Shown: positions 42,065-50,414 of the stretch, piece after piece
Layout of the letters: every line of letters begins with the position of its first letter
How positions within the stretch are numbered: the stretch's first letter is position 1
Assembly (NCBI GenBank): GCA_964535825.1
Contig: CAZHUC010000002.1
Location: forward strand, 271,696-335,695
Reading direction: 5' to 3'
DNA length: 64,000 bases
Origin: CAZAQK01 sp964535825
GTDB lineage: Bacteria > Pseudomonadota > Alphaproteobacteria > Rickettsiales > SXRF01
Made by a program: the position numbers and the translations under genes
Notes under the pieces: model-generated
What the model was told of the DNA's origin: nothing
What the model saw: only the letters and a program-made list of their open reading frames with translations
The model's database searches: none

Positions 42065-44116
42065 CTACAAAAAATTCACCGGGTCGATATCGGCCTTCAG
42101 CCGCACGGAAGAAGGCATTTTCATGCTATATAACAACCCTTTAAGAGTATCTGGCAGGTTGGTTTTCCGGCCGGCCTTAAGAAGCAGGCGGTAGCGGTAT
42201 CTGTCCCGAAGGCGGTATAGCGGGGCAGGGGCAGGACCTAGCAGGTGAATATCGGAGGCCATACTGTGTATAACAGAGGCTAGCTGCTTGGCGGTTCTCA
42301 CTACGGCATCTTCTTTAGTGCCCTCCACAATAATGGCGGCAAGGCGGGTGAAAGGCGGCATTTCTGCCTCGCGTCTGGCATCAAGCTCAGCGGCAAAGAA
42401 CACATCACGACCACCATCCATGAGCGCCTGCATCACAGGATGCCCCGGCAGATAGCTTTGCAGATAGACTGTACCTTTGATGGATTCACGCCCGGCTCGC
42501 CCGGAAAGCTGGTGGAGCAGCTGGTAGGTTTTTTCCGCCGCCCGCAGATCACCTCCGGCCAGCCCCAGATCGGCATCTACCACGCCCACGGTGGCAAGGC
42601 CTGCGAAATGATGGCCTTTGGCGATCATCTGCGTGCCGATCAGAATATCAACTTCCCTGCGTTCCATCGCCTCGATGACCTCAGTGAGTGCTTTCACGTT
42701 ATCTGTCTGGTCACTGGCAAGCACGGCAATGCGTGCATCCGGCAGGAACGTGCTTACTTCTTCCTGCACACGTTCGACACCCGGGCCGCAGGCATGCAGG
42801 GAATCCTCAGCGCTGCAGGCCGGACATTGTTTAGGTACATTGATCTGATAGTTGCAATGATGACAGCGCAACTGGTCATGTGCATGTTTTTTGTGCAGCA
42901 CTAACCAGCTTGAACAATCCGGACACTGGAATCTGTGACCACAGGTACGGCACAGCATCAGTGGCGCATAGCCACGGCGATTCAGAAACAGCATGGCCTG
43001 ATGGCCAGAAGCCAATGTTTGCGTCAGCGCTTCACGCAGCGTCCCAGAAATAAAACTGGTGGCGGGCAATTTTTCTGCGCGCATATCCACCATACGAATA
43101 TCTGGCATTTCAGCGTCACCGTGGCGGTGGGGCAGGGCGATCTCGGAATATTTTCCCTGCCTGGCATTATGATGCGTTTCAAGAGATGGCGTGGCAGATA
43201 CCAACACAACAGGTATCTTCTCCAGCCGCGCGCGCGCCACTGCCATATCACGCGCATGATAGATAACGCCTTCTTCCTGCTTGTAGGATGTATCATGCTC
43301 TTCATCGATGATGAGGAGCTGCAAATTATGGTAAGGCAGGAAAAGCGCCGAACGCGCACCAACCACCACACGCGCCTCCCCACGCGCCACCGCTTTCCAG
43401 CCGGCACGCTTGTTTGCTTTGGTTACTTCCGAATTCCATAGCACGGGTCTGAAGCCAAAACGCTTCTGGAATCTATCCAGCCATTGCACAGAAAGTGCGA
43501 TCTCAGGTAGCAATACCAATATCTGCGCATCTGGCATATTTGCCAGTATTTCTGCGATGGCATGGAAATAGACCTCTGTTTTGCCTGAGCCCGTCACACC
43601 ATCCAGCAAGGTGACAGAGAATCCCTTGCCTAGCTTTGCCTCCAGCTCCAAAGCGGCCGAGCGCTGCGTGCCGGATAATATGGCATTGTTCGGTGTTGCA
43701 GAGACTGCGGCTACTTCCCGCATGCGACCTTCCTTATCAATGTCGGATATTGGCATGATCATCTTGATCACTGTGCCCAGCGGCGCGCAATTGTACCAAG
43801 CCACCCATTTAGCGAATTCGATCAGGGCAGGGGATACCGGCGGGATACCATCCAATATATTGATAATACCCTTTATTTTGCCATTTTTAATAGTGGCCGA
43901 CCCGGGTGCTGCCACGATACCAAGCAGGTCAGACCGGCCGAACGGCACACGTACGACCTGGCCGATCTCAACCGTTGCACCGGCCGGCAGCAGATAGTCA
44001 AATCCGTGGTCAAACACGCCGGGAAGCAGGATTTCCACCTGTCCGTCGAGTGTTTGCGCTACTGATTTAGCCTCTGGAATCATATTGTAAAATTCTGTAA
44101 CTCGGTTATCGTTCAT
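42065..44116 (-). CDS. priA: Primosomal replication-restart helicase PriA
   Basis: PriA reloads the replisome at stalled forks. The 683-residue protein has Walker A G-V-T-G-S-G-K-T-E, helicase box II I-I-D-E-E-H-D, two zinc sites with C-R-T-C, C-P-D-C, C-H-H-C and C-P-A-C, and box VI G-R-A-G-R. Somewhat shorter than the E. coli protein, within the family range. The ATG at 44116 is used; ATG at 44083 is an alternative since the family region begins after it. Confidence 0.95.
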   Translation of the reverse strand: MNDNRVTEFYNMIPEAKSVAQTLDGQVEILLPGVFDHGFDYLLPAGATVEIGQVVRVPFGRSDLLGIVAAPGSATIKNGKIKGIINILDGIPPVSPALIEFAKWVAWYNCAPLGTVIKMIMPISDIDKEGRMREVAAVSATPNNAILSGTQRSAALELEAKLGKGFSVTLLDGVTGSGKTEVYFHAIAEILANMPDAQILVLLPEIALSVQWLDRFQKRFGFRPVLWNSEVTKANKRAGWKAVARGEARVVVGARSALFLPYHNLQLLIIDEEHDTSYKQEEGVIYHARDMAVARARLEKIPVVLVSATPSLETHHNARQGKYSEIALPHRHGDAEMPDIRMVDMRAEKLPATSFISGTLREALTQTLASGHQAMLFLNRRGYAPLMLCRTCGHRFQCPDCSSWLVLHKKHAHDQLRCHHCNYQINVPKQCPACSAEDSLHACGPGVERVQEEVSTFLPDARIAVLASDQTDNVKALTEVIEAMERREVDILIGTQMIAKGHHFAGLATVGVVDADLGLAGGDLRAAEKTYQLLHQLSGRAGRESIKGTVYLQSYLPGHPVMQALMDGGRDVFFAAELDARREAEMPPFTRLAAIIVEGTKEDAVVRTAKQLASVIHSMASDIHLLGPAPAPLYRLRDRYRYRLLLKAGRKTNLPDTLKGLLYSMKMPSSVRLKADIDPVNFL

Positions 44117-44148
44117 CCATTCATAACATCTGGGAGCTTACAAGCCTT

Positions 44149-44805
44149 ATGAAATTTTTTGTCGATACAGCGGATATTAGTGAGATCCGTGATCTAGCTG
44201 CAACTGGCATGTTGGATGGGGTAACCACCAACCCATCGCTCGTGGCCAAATCCGGCCGTGACTTCTTTGAAGTACTTAAAGAAATCTGCGCCGTTGTTCC
44301 GGGCCCGGTTTCTGCCGAAGTGACCGCGACCGACGTCGCCGGCATGATCAAGGAAGGCGAAAAACTCGCCCGCATTGCCGATAACATCACCATCAAAGTG
44401 CCGATGACATGGGACGGCCTCAAAGCCTGCCGCCATTTCACCGCAAAGAACATCATGGTGAATGTGACGCTGTGCTTCTCTGCCGAACAGGCGCTGCTTG
44501 CTGCAAAAGCGGGCGCGACCTTCGTATCGCCGTTCATTGGCCGCCTTGATGATATCGGGCAGGATGGCATGAAGCTCATCGCTGATATCTGCCAGATCTA
44601 CAAACAGTATCCCGCCCTTAAAACCGAAGTGCTCGCTGCATCGATACGTTCTGCCGCACACATCACCGAAGCGGCCAAGCTCGGTGCACATGTAGCGACC
44701 ATTCCGCCGGGAGTGCTGCGTGGACTCATCAAGCATCCACTGACCGATAAAGGCCTCGAGATTTTCCTCGCTGACTGGCAGAAAACCGGGCAGAAGATCG
44801 CGTGA
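44149..44805 (+). CDS. Transaldolase-like protein (TalC / fructose-6-phosphate aldolase family)
   Basis: Class I aldolase of the pentose phosphate pathway or a small F6P aldolase. The 218-residue protein starts M-K-F-F-V-D-T-A-D-I-S-E-I and has V-T-T-N-P-S-L, the Schiff-base lysine in N-I-T-I-K-V-P-M-T and F-V-S-P-F-I-G-R-L-D-D. The short length and these motifs are those of bacterial TalC; transaldolase is the likelier activity. Overlaps the DUF484 gene by 4 nt. Confidence 0.9.
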   Translation: MKFFVDTADISEIRDLAATGMLDGVTTNPSLVAKSGRDFFEVLKEICAVVPGPVSAEVTATDVAGMIKEGEKLARIADNITIKVPMTWDGLKACRHFTAKNIMVNVTLCFSAEQALLAAKAGATFVSPFIGRLDDIGQDGMKLIADICQIYKQYPALKTEVLAASIRSAAHITEAAKLGAHVATIPPGVLRGLIKHPLTDKGLEIFLADWQKTGQKIA

Positions 44806-45539
44806 GCGCTTCATCCGGAAAACCAGAACAGAAGATAACCGCCGAACAGGTTCGCACGTTCCTGAAAGATAACCCGGATTTCCTCAAAACCAATGCGGAC
44901 GTGATCACATCACTCACCCCGCCTGAGCAGAAACTCGGCAATGGCATCATCGATTTCCAGCATTATCTGGTGAAGAACCTGCAGAAAGGCTCGCAGGATC
45001 TGCAAAGCCGGTATGATGTGCTGGTGGAATTCTGCCGCGACAATATGTCGGTGCAGTCGCAGGTGCATCAGGCGGCGCTGCGCCTTATCCGCACCAAAAG
45101 CCTTGAGCAGTTGCTTGAGGTCATCGCCATAGACCTTACCTCCCTGTTCGATGTGGATGTGGTACGTCTTGCCATTGAGTCAGAACTCGGCGACATGGGT
45201 GAGGCGGATTTCGGCGGTGCGCATTCCGGCATTGTGTTGGTATCTCCGGGCACGAGCGAGATCGCTCTGGGCCAAAAGAAAAATGTATTGCTGGTAGAAG
45301 ATACCGAGACCTTCCGGCCGCATGGCTTCGAAGACATCTTTGCTGATTGCGCCGATATGGTGGAATCCTGCGCGCTGCTTAAACTCCAGCTGGAAAAGAT
45401 GGGAAGCAGCGTGCTGCTGGCCTTTGGTGTACGTTACAAAAAACGCTTCCATCCCGGGCAGGGCATTGAATTGCTCAATTTCCTTGGCCAGATCGTGGCG
45501 CACAGGCTGGATATGTATCTGGATGATTTTTCCACATGA
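44802..45539 (+). CDS. DUF484 family protein
   Basis: A 245-residue cytoplasmic protein with a GAF-like fold, found next to xerC in many proteobacteria; its role is not known. The family start V-R-T-F-L-K-D-N-P-D-F-L and the block L-V-E-F-C-R-D-N are present. It starts with GTG overlapping the transaldolase stop and overlaps xerC by 4 nt. Confidence 0.88.
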   Translation: MSASSGKPEQKITAEQVRTFLKDNPDFLKTNADVITSLTPPEQKLGNGIIDFQHYLVKNLQKGSQDLQSRYDVLVEFCRDNMSVQSQVHQAALRLIRTKSLEQLLEVIAIDLTSLFDVDVVRLAIESELGDMGEADFGGAHSGIVLVSPGTSEIALGQKKNVLLVEDTETFRPHGFEDIFADCADMVESCALLKLQLEKMGSSVLLAFGVRYKKRFHPGQGIELLNFLGQIVAHRLDMYLDDFST

Positions 45540-46456
45540 GCGAGCATGTTGCCACAGACGTAGTCAAGGCAACGATCGACTGGGAGAACTGGCTGACGAA
45601 CGTACGTCGCGCCTCGCGCCACACGGTGATCTCTTATCAAAATGACCTGCAGCAATTCCTTTCATTCCTGAGCGAGCATCTGGGCGAGCGCGTATCACTC
45701 AAACATTTAAAAGAGCTGGAAGCGCGTGATATCCGTGCATGGCTTGCCTCGCGGGCAGATGAGTATGAGGCGGCCTCCACGGCGCGGGCGCTTTCCACCA
45801 TCAAGAATTTTTACCGTAGGCTGGAGCAGGAAGGCAAGGTTGAGAACGCTTCCATATTCCATATACGCAGCCCGAAGATCAAAAAATCCCTGCCCAAGGC
45901 CCTGCAGGAAGATCAGGCCGGGCAGGCGCTTGAACATATTGGTGTCATGCATGAAGAATCATGGGTGAATGCCCGCGATCTTGCACTGCTAACGCTCATC
46001 TATGGCTGCGGCCTGCGTATCAGCGAAGCACTGAGCCTGAAGCGTGGCGATGTCGATGGAGCAGATGCCATCACCATTACCGGCAAAGGTAACAAGCAGC
46101 GCGTTGTGCCTGTGTTGCCGCTGGTGAAGGAGGCGCTGGCTGATTACATGAAGCAATGCCCCTATGGCTTTACTAAGGATACGCCGTTGTTCTATGGGCA
46201 GCGCGGAAAACCGCTCAATCCCGCTATTTTCCAGCTGCAACTCAGGAAGCTGCGCGCCGCCTTGAACCTGCCGGACTCCACCACGCCGCATGCCTTCCGC
46301 CACAGCTTTGCCACACATCTGTTATCCGCGGGCGGCGATCTACGTTCGATACAGGAACTGCTCGGCCATGCCAGCCTTTCCACCACCCAGCGTTACACAC
46401 ATGTGGATAAGGAACGCCTGCTCAAGGCCTATGAAAAGGCGCATCCGAGAGCCTAA
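45536..46456 (+). CDS. xerC: Tyrosine recombinase XerC
   Basis: XerC/XerD resolve chromosome dimers at dif. The 306-residue protein has the SAM-like core-binding domain (T-V-I-S-Y-Q-N-D-L-Q) and the catalytic residues in order: Arg in G-C-G-L-R-I-S-E, His-x-x-Arg in H-A-F-R-H-S-F-A, His in L-G-H-A-S-L, and Tyr in Q-R-Y-T-H-V. XerC rather than XerD is inferred from the DUF484 neighbour. An inverted-repeat block and a tRNA follow. Confidence 0.9.
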   Translation: MSEHVATDVVKATIDWENWLTNVRRASRHTVISYQNDLQQFLSFLSEHLGERVSLKHLKELEARDIRAWLASRADEYEAASTARALSTIKNFYRRLEQEGKVENASIFHIRSPKIKKSLPKALQEDQAGQALEHIGVMHEESWVNARDLALLTLIYGCGLRISEALSLKRGDVDGADAITITGKGNKQRVVPVLPLVKEALADYMKQCPYGFTKDTPLFYGQRGKPLNPAIFQLQLRKLRAALNLPDSTTPHAFRHSFATHLLSAGGDLRSIQELLGHASLSTTQRYTHVDKERLLKAYEKAHPRA

Positions 46457-46461
46457 CTCTA

Positions 46462-46542
46462 AGCCCCGTCGCATGACGGGGTCTGGTCAAAATTTACAAA
46501 CAGATTGCTTTTCAAACCAGACCCCGCAATAAATGCGGGGCT
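46462..46542. repeat. Nested inverted-repeat (cloverleaf-like) element
   Basis: Three hairpins overlap: CCCCGTC/GACGGGG (46464-46481), GGGGTCTGGT/ACCAGACCCC (46478-46525) and CCCCGCA/TGCGGGG (46522-46540); the outer ends AGCCCC and GGGGCT also pair. It lies between xerC and tRNA-Arg and may end the xerC transcript or be a REP-like mobile element. Confidence 0.7.
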
Positions 46543-46548
46543 GCCTAA

Positions 46549-46625
46549 GCACCCGTAGCTCAGCTGGATAGAGCATTGCCCTCCGAAGGCAAAGGTCGGA
46601 CGTTCGAATCGTCTCGGGTGCGCCA
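46549..46625 (+). tRNA. tRNA-Arg (anticodon CCG)
   Basis: A full 77-nt cloverleaf: acceptor GCACCCG/CGGGTGC, D arm AGCTCAGCTGGATAGAGC, anticodon stem TTGCC/GGCAA with loop CTCCGAA giving anticodon CCG (codon CGG), T loop TTCGAAT, and an encoded CCA end. Confidence 0.95.
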
Positions 46626-46630
46626 GCTTT

Positions 46631-47431
46631 TTATACTATATCAGGAAAGAACGTTCTGTAATGCGTGCCATGTGCTGTAAGCGCAGAAAGTATCTGCTCT
46701 TTTTCGCTATCGGGTATCTCGCGCTCTAGCTTTTCTACCAGTGTGTCAGATGGAGGCGCATCCTTGCCGATATATTCAGCCAGCAACTGAGGCTTACTCA
46801 CCAACGTTTCATAAGGCAGTATATGGATATGGTCTTTTAGTGAATGGACGCGGCGACACATCTCATCATACATCTTCACCTGCCGCACCAAGAGATCATG
46901 TTCCTGCGCAACGATATTTGCCATTTCCGGCCAGAACGGCGTGGCATTAGGCATCTGCCCGCGGCTGATAGGCAGCGACAATCTGCGCCACGACGCGATC
47001 ACCTCCAGCGGGTTGCGCACAATGGCTACGATCTTAAAACGCTTCATCGCTACGAACTGCGGCAGCACGGCAAGATACGGCCCATTATGTTTGATGGCGA
47101 GCGTGAAATTCTGGCTCAGGCCGGTGCGCACGAAAGGCACGATCTCGAACGTGTTGGCCATATTCCTGCCGGCATCTACCGTATAATAATTGGTGACGGC
47201 TGTATTATCCGCAGCCCTTCTGTCCGGGATGGGATGACCTTTAAGAAGACGTGCGCGCAACGTATCAAAATCATTCGCTACCCAGCGGGCAAAATCATCC
47301 GAGGTGCGCGCAACTTTTGCATTATGCCAGCCGGGCTCATTGAGGCAGACCGTATCCGGCAGGCCATCAACGATCGCACTGGCGAGCGTAGTGCCTCCGC
47401 GCGGCACACCGGTGATGATCACGTCACGCAT
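46631..47431 (-). CDS. Sulfotransferase family protein
   Basis: These enzymes transfer sulfate from PAPS, often to glycans. The 266-residue protein starts with the PAPS 5'-phosphosulfate loop G-V-P-R-G-G-T-T-L-A-S (8-18) and has the 3'-phosphate motif I-V-R-N-P-L-E-V-I-A-S-W (about 135-146). No signal peptide. The substrate is unknown; the glycosyltransferase that overlaps it by 8 nt suggests a surface polysaccharide. The stop is 6 nt from the tRNA on the opposite strand. Confidence 0.82.
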   Translation of the reverse strand: MRDVIITGVPRGGTTLASAIVDGLPDTVCLNEPGWHNAKVARTSDDFARWVANDFDTLRARLLKGHPIPDRRAADNTAVTNYYTVDAGRNMANTFEIVPFVRTGLSQNFTLAIKHNGPYLAVLPQFVAMKRFKIVAIVRNPLEVIASWRRLSLPISRGQMPNATPFWPEMANIVAQEHDLLVRQVKMYDEMCRRVHSLKDHIHILPYETLVSKPQLLAEYIGKDAPPSDTLVEKLEREIPDSEKEQILSALTAHGTHYRTFFPDIV

Positions 47432-48368
47432 GGTCTGGCTTACGATCTAGGAATTTTGAGAACTGGTCAAGCCACGCTGCCTTGAACGCCGCATGGCCAT
47501 ACATCTTTGCACTGGCCTGCCCATTCTGGGCAATACTGAAGGCACGGCCTTCATCCGAGAAAGCATCGGCTATGGTGTGCGCAAGACCGCGCAGGTTCTT
47601 GATCGAACCAACCATGCAATTCTGCCCGTCATTCATATAATCACGCCCGGCAAGCCCATCCACACCGGTTACCATCGTACCCATTGCCATCGCTTCCAGC
47701 GGCACAAGGCCAAAGCCTTCGGCGAGCGACATGTTCACGAAATAACGCACCGATCCCAATCGCTGCAGGAATTCCTGATGGGTCAGGCCGCGCCCTTCCA
47801 GTATATTCGACAGATCGATATGTGATGCGATCTGCTTTAATTCAGTTGTGATATGCGAAAGCAGAACTTTATGTTCATGCGAAGGATTCTTCATGTAAAC
47901 CAGCGCAGAATGCTTCGGGCGTTCCTGCCATGGCCGCGCCTGTGGCATCTGGTTCAACTGGATGAATGCAGGAATAATGGGTGATGTGATGCCATATAAC
48001 GCATGTACATAACGACTGACCACCGAACTCACCGACACATACAGATCAAAATGGCAATCCATCAGAAGGAATGTGCGGAAGTCCTGTATGTACATGATCT
48101 TCCTGCCAGGCAAACGCAGACCGAACAGGAATTGTGAAAAGGATGGATTGACGATGAGTATGTCATCATCCGTCACCATGCTTTCCATTTGTGGAATGCT
48201 CACACTACGGATGGGTGTGTCGTAACGAAATATCTTCTTGTCCACAGGATAGATATTGATGTCGAATAATTCATACCCGAAATGCCGCGCCAGTAATCGA
48301 CCCAGATGGTATGCCATGTATGCACCACCTGTGGGTAATAATGCGCCTGCTACAAAGACTTTTGCCAT
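47424..48368 (-). CDS. Glycosyltransferase, GT4-like
   Basis: A 314-residue GT-B glycosyltransferase. The N-terminal half has G-A-L-L-P-T-G-G-A-Y-M-A and the C-terminal half the retaining GT4 motif E-G-F-G-L-V-P-L-E-A-M-A-M-G-T (about 217-231). It is somewhat short for GT4, with a compact N-domain. Acceptor and donor unknown. With the sulfotransferase it forms a two-gene unit, probably for a sulfated surface glycan, which is inference. Confidence 0.82.
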   Translation of the reverse strand: MAKVFVAGALLPTGGAYMAYHLGRLLARHFGYELFDINIYPVDKKIFRYDTPIRSVSIPQMESMVTDDDILIVNPSFSQFLFGLRLPGRKIMYIQDFRTFLLMDCHFDLYVSVSSVVSRYVHALYGITSPIIPAFIQLNQMPQARPWQERPKHSALVYMKNPSHEHKVLLSHITTELKQIASHIDLSNILEGRGLTHQEFLQRLGSVRYFVNMSLAEGFGLVPLEAMAMGTMVTGVDGLAGRDYMNDGQNCMVGSIKNLRGLAHTIADAFSDEGRAFSIAQNGQASAKMYGHAAFKAAWLDQFSKFLDRKPDHA

Positions 48369-48557
48369 CGTTTTACTGATTTTTAACCTTTATATGTCAC
48401 TGCTTACACTGGCCGATATTATGCTATCATATTGAAAAATATGCAATAACATTAATCGATTGTAACGGTTTTGTAACAAATCTCCGTTTTATTTTACCAA
48501 AAACCCCCGGTATACTTAGACTTATCTGGTCACGTTATGTGATGCAGATTTTGGTTT

Positions 48558-48593
48558 GCACACCATCGTTCAAAACGTGTGTGTGCTTTTTTT
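48558..48593 (+). promoter_or_regulatory. Terminator-like hairpin in the leader of the VirB2-like gene
   Basis: Arms GCACACCA-T-CGTT and AACG-TG-T-GTGTGC form a 12-bp stem with single-base bulges and a 3-base loop, followed by seven T. It stands 27 nt before the ATG and about 42 nt after a TATACT -10-like box (48511-48516). It could be an attenuator or the end of a short leader RNA. Confidence 0.65.
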
Positions 48594-48620
48594 AATTTAG
48601 TTATAATAAGGGTAATACAT

Positions 48621-48953
48621 ATGAAAACCCAAACTAAAGAACTCGCTGTTGCATGGCAAGTTTGCATGCTCGTTATGCTCAGCGCCGTCATCGTTATGAT
48701 GCCGGATTTTGCTATGGCGAACAATACCCCAATGGGTAACGTTCTCTGTAAAGTAGTAGGCTGGTTCACTGGTAACACCGGTAAAGGTCTTGCTACTATT
48801 GCTATCACCGTAATTGGTATCGGTGCACTCCTTGGTAAAGTATCTTGGGGTATGGCAATCATCGTTGGTATCGGCGTAGCTATCGTATTCGGTGCTGCTG
48901 GTATCGTTGACACGATGAACGCTGGTGCGGGTTCAACCTGCGCAACTGCGTAA
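48621..48953 (+). CDS. TrbC/VirB2-family pilin, orphan
   Basis: A type IV secretion major-pilin homologue. The 110-residue protein has a long signal (1-33, ending A-M-A), then a mature 77-residue chain with two hydrophobic helices (about 50-70 and 72-95) joined by a short K-V-S-W-G-M loop, and two Cys (43 and 107). That is the VirB2/TrbC pattern. No other vir or tra gene is in the window, so a T4SS cannot be inferred. Codon choice (GGT, GCT) is that of highly expressed genes. The ATG is at 48621; an upstream 14-codon extension overlaps the hairpin and is rejected. Confidence 0.75.
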   Translation: MKTQTKELAVAWQVCMLVMLSAVIVMMPDFAMANNTPMGNVLCKVVGWFTGNTGKGLATIAITVIGIGALLGKVSWGMAIIVGIGVAIVFGAAGIVDTMNAGAGSTCATA

Positions 48954-48979
48954 TTTACTACAAATTACAGCAAAAGAAA

Positions 48980-49007
48980 GCCTGCCGGGAAACCGGCAGG
49001 CTTTTTT
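48980..49007 (+). terminator. Bidirectional terminator between the pilin and PEBP genes
   Basis: GCCTGCCGG and CCGGCAGGC (9 bp) with a GAAA loop; T-rich tails on both strands (TTTTTT downstream, TTTCTTTT on the minus strand) end the two convergent genes. Confidence 0.9.
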
Positions 49008-49015
49008 CTTGATCG

Positions 49016-49705
49016 TTATTTTGCATTCAGCAACGTGGTATTCTGCGTATAGCTGCCGACCACTTTTCCTTTAGCTAACACATGCGGTGTGATCGCTTTC
49101 ACTGCGTCTGCACCAGCAACGCCCTCAGCGATATTCACTGATTCAACATCGAGCGCATACACAGTGAAATGATAGCGATGCATACGAAGATCATTCCATG
49201 GCGGACAAGGGCCATCATAGCCACCAAAGCTACCCTTGAATATCTTGGCATAATCATTCTTCATGTTCACACCATAGGTGGTTTTGCCTACAGCTTTACC
49301 ACCTTCTGGTGTGCCATTACTATCCATGCCTTCTGCGATCCTGGTCACGGATGCAGGCACATTCACCAACACCCAGTGATAAAAATCCTGACGGGGAAAA
49401 TCGGCCGCTATGGTCTTTCCATCCTGATTCGCATCATCGAATGCTGCCGGCACTTCCGTATCCACCACGATCAGCGCATAGGATTTTGTGCCTTCAGGCG
49501 CACCGGACCAGCTGATCTCAGGATTGATATTGGGAGCAGAAGTGCTTTTGCCATTACCATCCGGTTTGCAATAGGCAAATTTCTCAGGGATCAGCTTATC
49601 CTGCTCAATTCCAACGATATTAACAGTAAGCACCGCCGGAGATGCACTTGCAGCGCCCACATAAAAAAGCGGTATAACGCTCGATAATAACGCATATTTC
49701 TTCAT
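49016..49705 (-). CDS. Exported YbhB/YbcL-type (PEBP) protein
   Basis: Phosphatidylethanolamine-binding-protein family, here exported: signal peptide M-K-K-Y-A-L-L-S-S-V-I-P-L-F through A-S-A. The 229-residue product has the core block P-E-I-S-W-S-G-A-P-E-G-T-K-S-Y-A-L-I-V-V-D-T-E-V-P and H-W-V-L-V-N-V-P, then G-P-C-P-P and H-R-Y-H-F-T-V-Y-A-L-D. The ligand is unknown. Monocistronic, convergent with the pilin gene. Confidence 0.88.
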   Translation of the reverse strand: MKKYALLSSVIPLFYVGAASASPAVLTVNIVGIEQDKLIPEKFAYCKPDGNGKSTSAPNINPEISWSGAPEGTKSYALIVVDTEVPAAFDDANQDGKTIAADFPRQDFYHWVLVNVPASVTRIAEGMDSNGTPEGGKAVGKTTYGVNMKNDYAKIFKGSFGGYDGPCPPWNDLRMHRYHFTVYALDVESVNIAEGVAGADAVKAITPHVLAKGKVVGSYTQNTTLLNAK

Positions 49706-49827
49706 AAAAACTCCTGTGGTTTATGCGGTTAACGAAAAAAGCCATCCAGCGCACCATATCCCGCATTGAAAATGCTGTAAATAAGGCCTATCTCTACCAT
49801 CTGTTCATTTACCATAGGTAAGCCCCC

Positions 49828-50376
49828 ATGTTTATTCAGACCGAAGCCACTCCTAACCCGCTCACGCTAAAATTCATTCCCGGCGTTGAGGTCATGCCAT
49901 CTGGCACGCTGTTCTTTACATCGCGCGAAGCGGCGAAACAGTCGCCACTCGCTTATGCATTGTTCGATGTGCAGGATGTATGTGCTGTGTTCCTTTCTGG
50001 TGATTTCATCTCCATCACCAAATCAGAGAATGCTGACTGGGAAGTGCTGAAACCACAATTGCTTACCACCATCATGGATCACCTCACCACCGGCAAACCT
50101 GTGCTTGCTGAAGCAAAAAAATCAGATGCGCCTGCAGAAGAAGACAGCGAGATCGCCGCACAGATCCGCGAACTGATCGATACACGCGTTCGCCCTGCCG
50201 TCGCACAGGATGGCGGCGATATCATCTTCAAGAGTTTTGAAGATGGCATCGTGAAACTCGAACTGCACGGCGCATGTTCAGGTTGCCCAAGCTCCACCGC
50301 CACACTGAAACAAGGCATCGAGAACATGCTCAAGCATTATGTGCCGGAAGTGATTGCTGTGGAAGCCGTCGCCTAG
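49828..50376 (+). CDS. NFU-type Fe-S cluster carrier
   Basis: NFU1/NifU-C proteins carry Fe-S clusters to target enzymes. The 182-residue protein has the Nfu N-terminal domain (M-F-I-Q-T-E-A-T-P-N-P-L-T-L-K-F-I-P-G) and the NifU C-terminal domain with C-S-G-C (Cys150, Cys153) in G-A-C-S-G-C-P-S-S-T. Length is typical of alphaproteobacterial Nfu. A 38-nt gap separates it from secF. Confidence 0.94.
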   Translation: MFIQTEATPNPLTLKFIPGVEVMPSGTLFFTSREAAKQSPLAYALFDVQDVCAVFLSGDFISITKSENADWEVLKPQLLTTIMDHLTTGKPVLAEAKKSDAPAEEDSEIAAQIRELIDTRVRPAVAQDGGDIIFKSFEDGIVKLELHGACSGCPSSTATLKQGIENMLKHYVPEVIAVEAVA

Positions 50377-50414
50377 TATTCATATAACCATTAAACCAAT
50401 TACGGATCACTGCC

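Noticed and set aside
44194..44814. Antisense open frame of 206 codons opposite the transaldolase gene
   Set aside because: Sense-strand protein is clearly conserved; the other is a codon shadow.
46844..47485. Antisense open frame of 213 codons opposite the sulfotransferase
   Set aside because: Same reason; it spans the sulfotransferase/glycosyltransferase junction without any domain.
48579..48620. Upstream start for the VirB2-like gene
   Set aside because: It would put the N-terminus inside the leader hairpin and lengthen the signal peptide; the ATG at 48621 opens a normal signal sequence.
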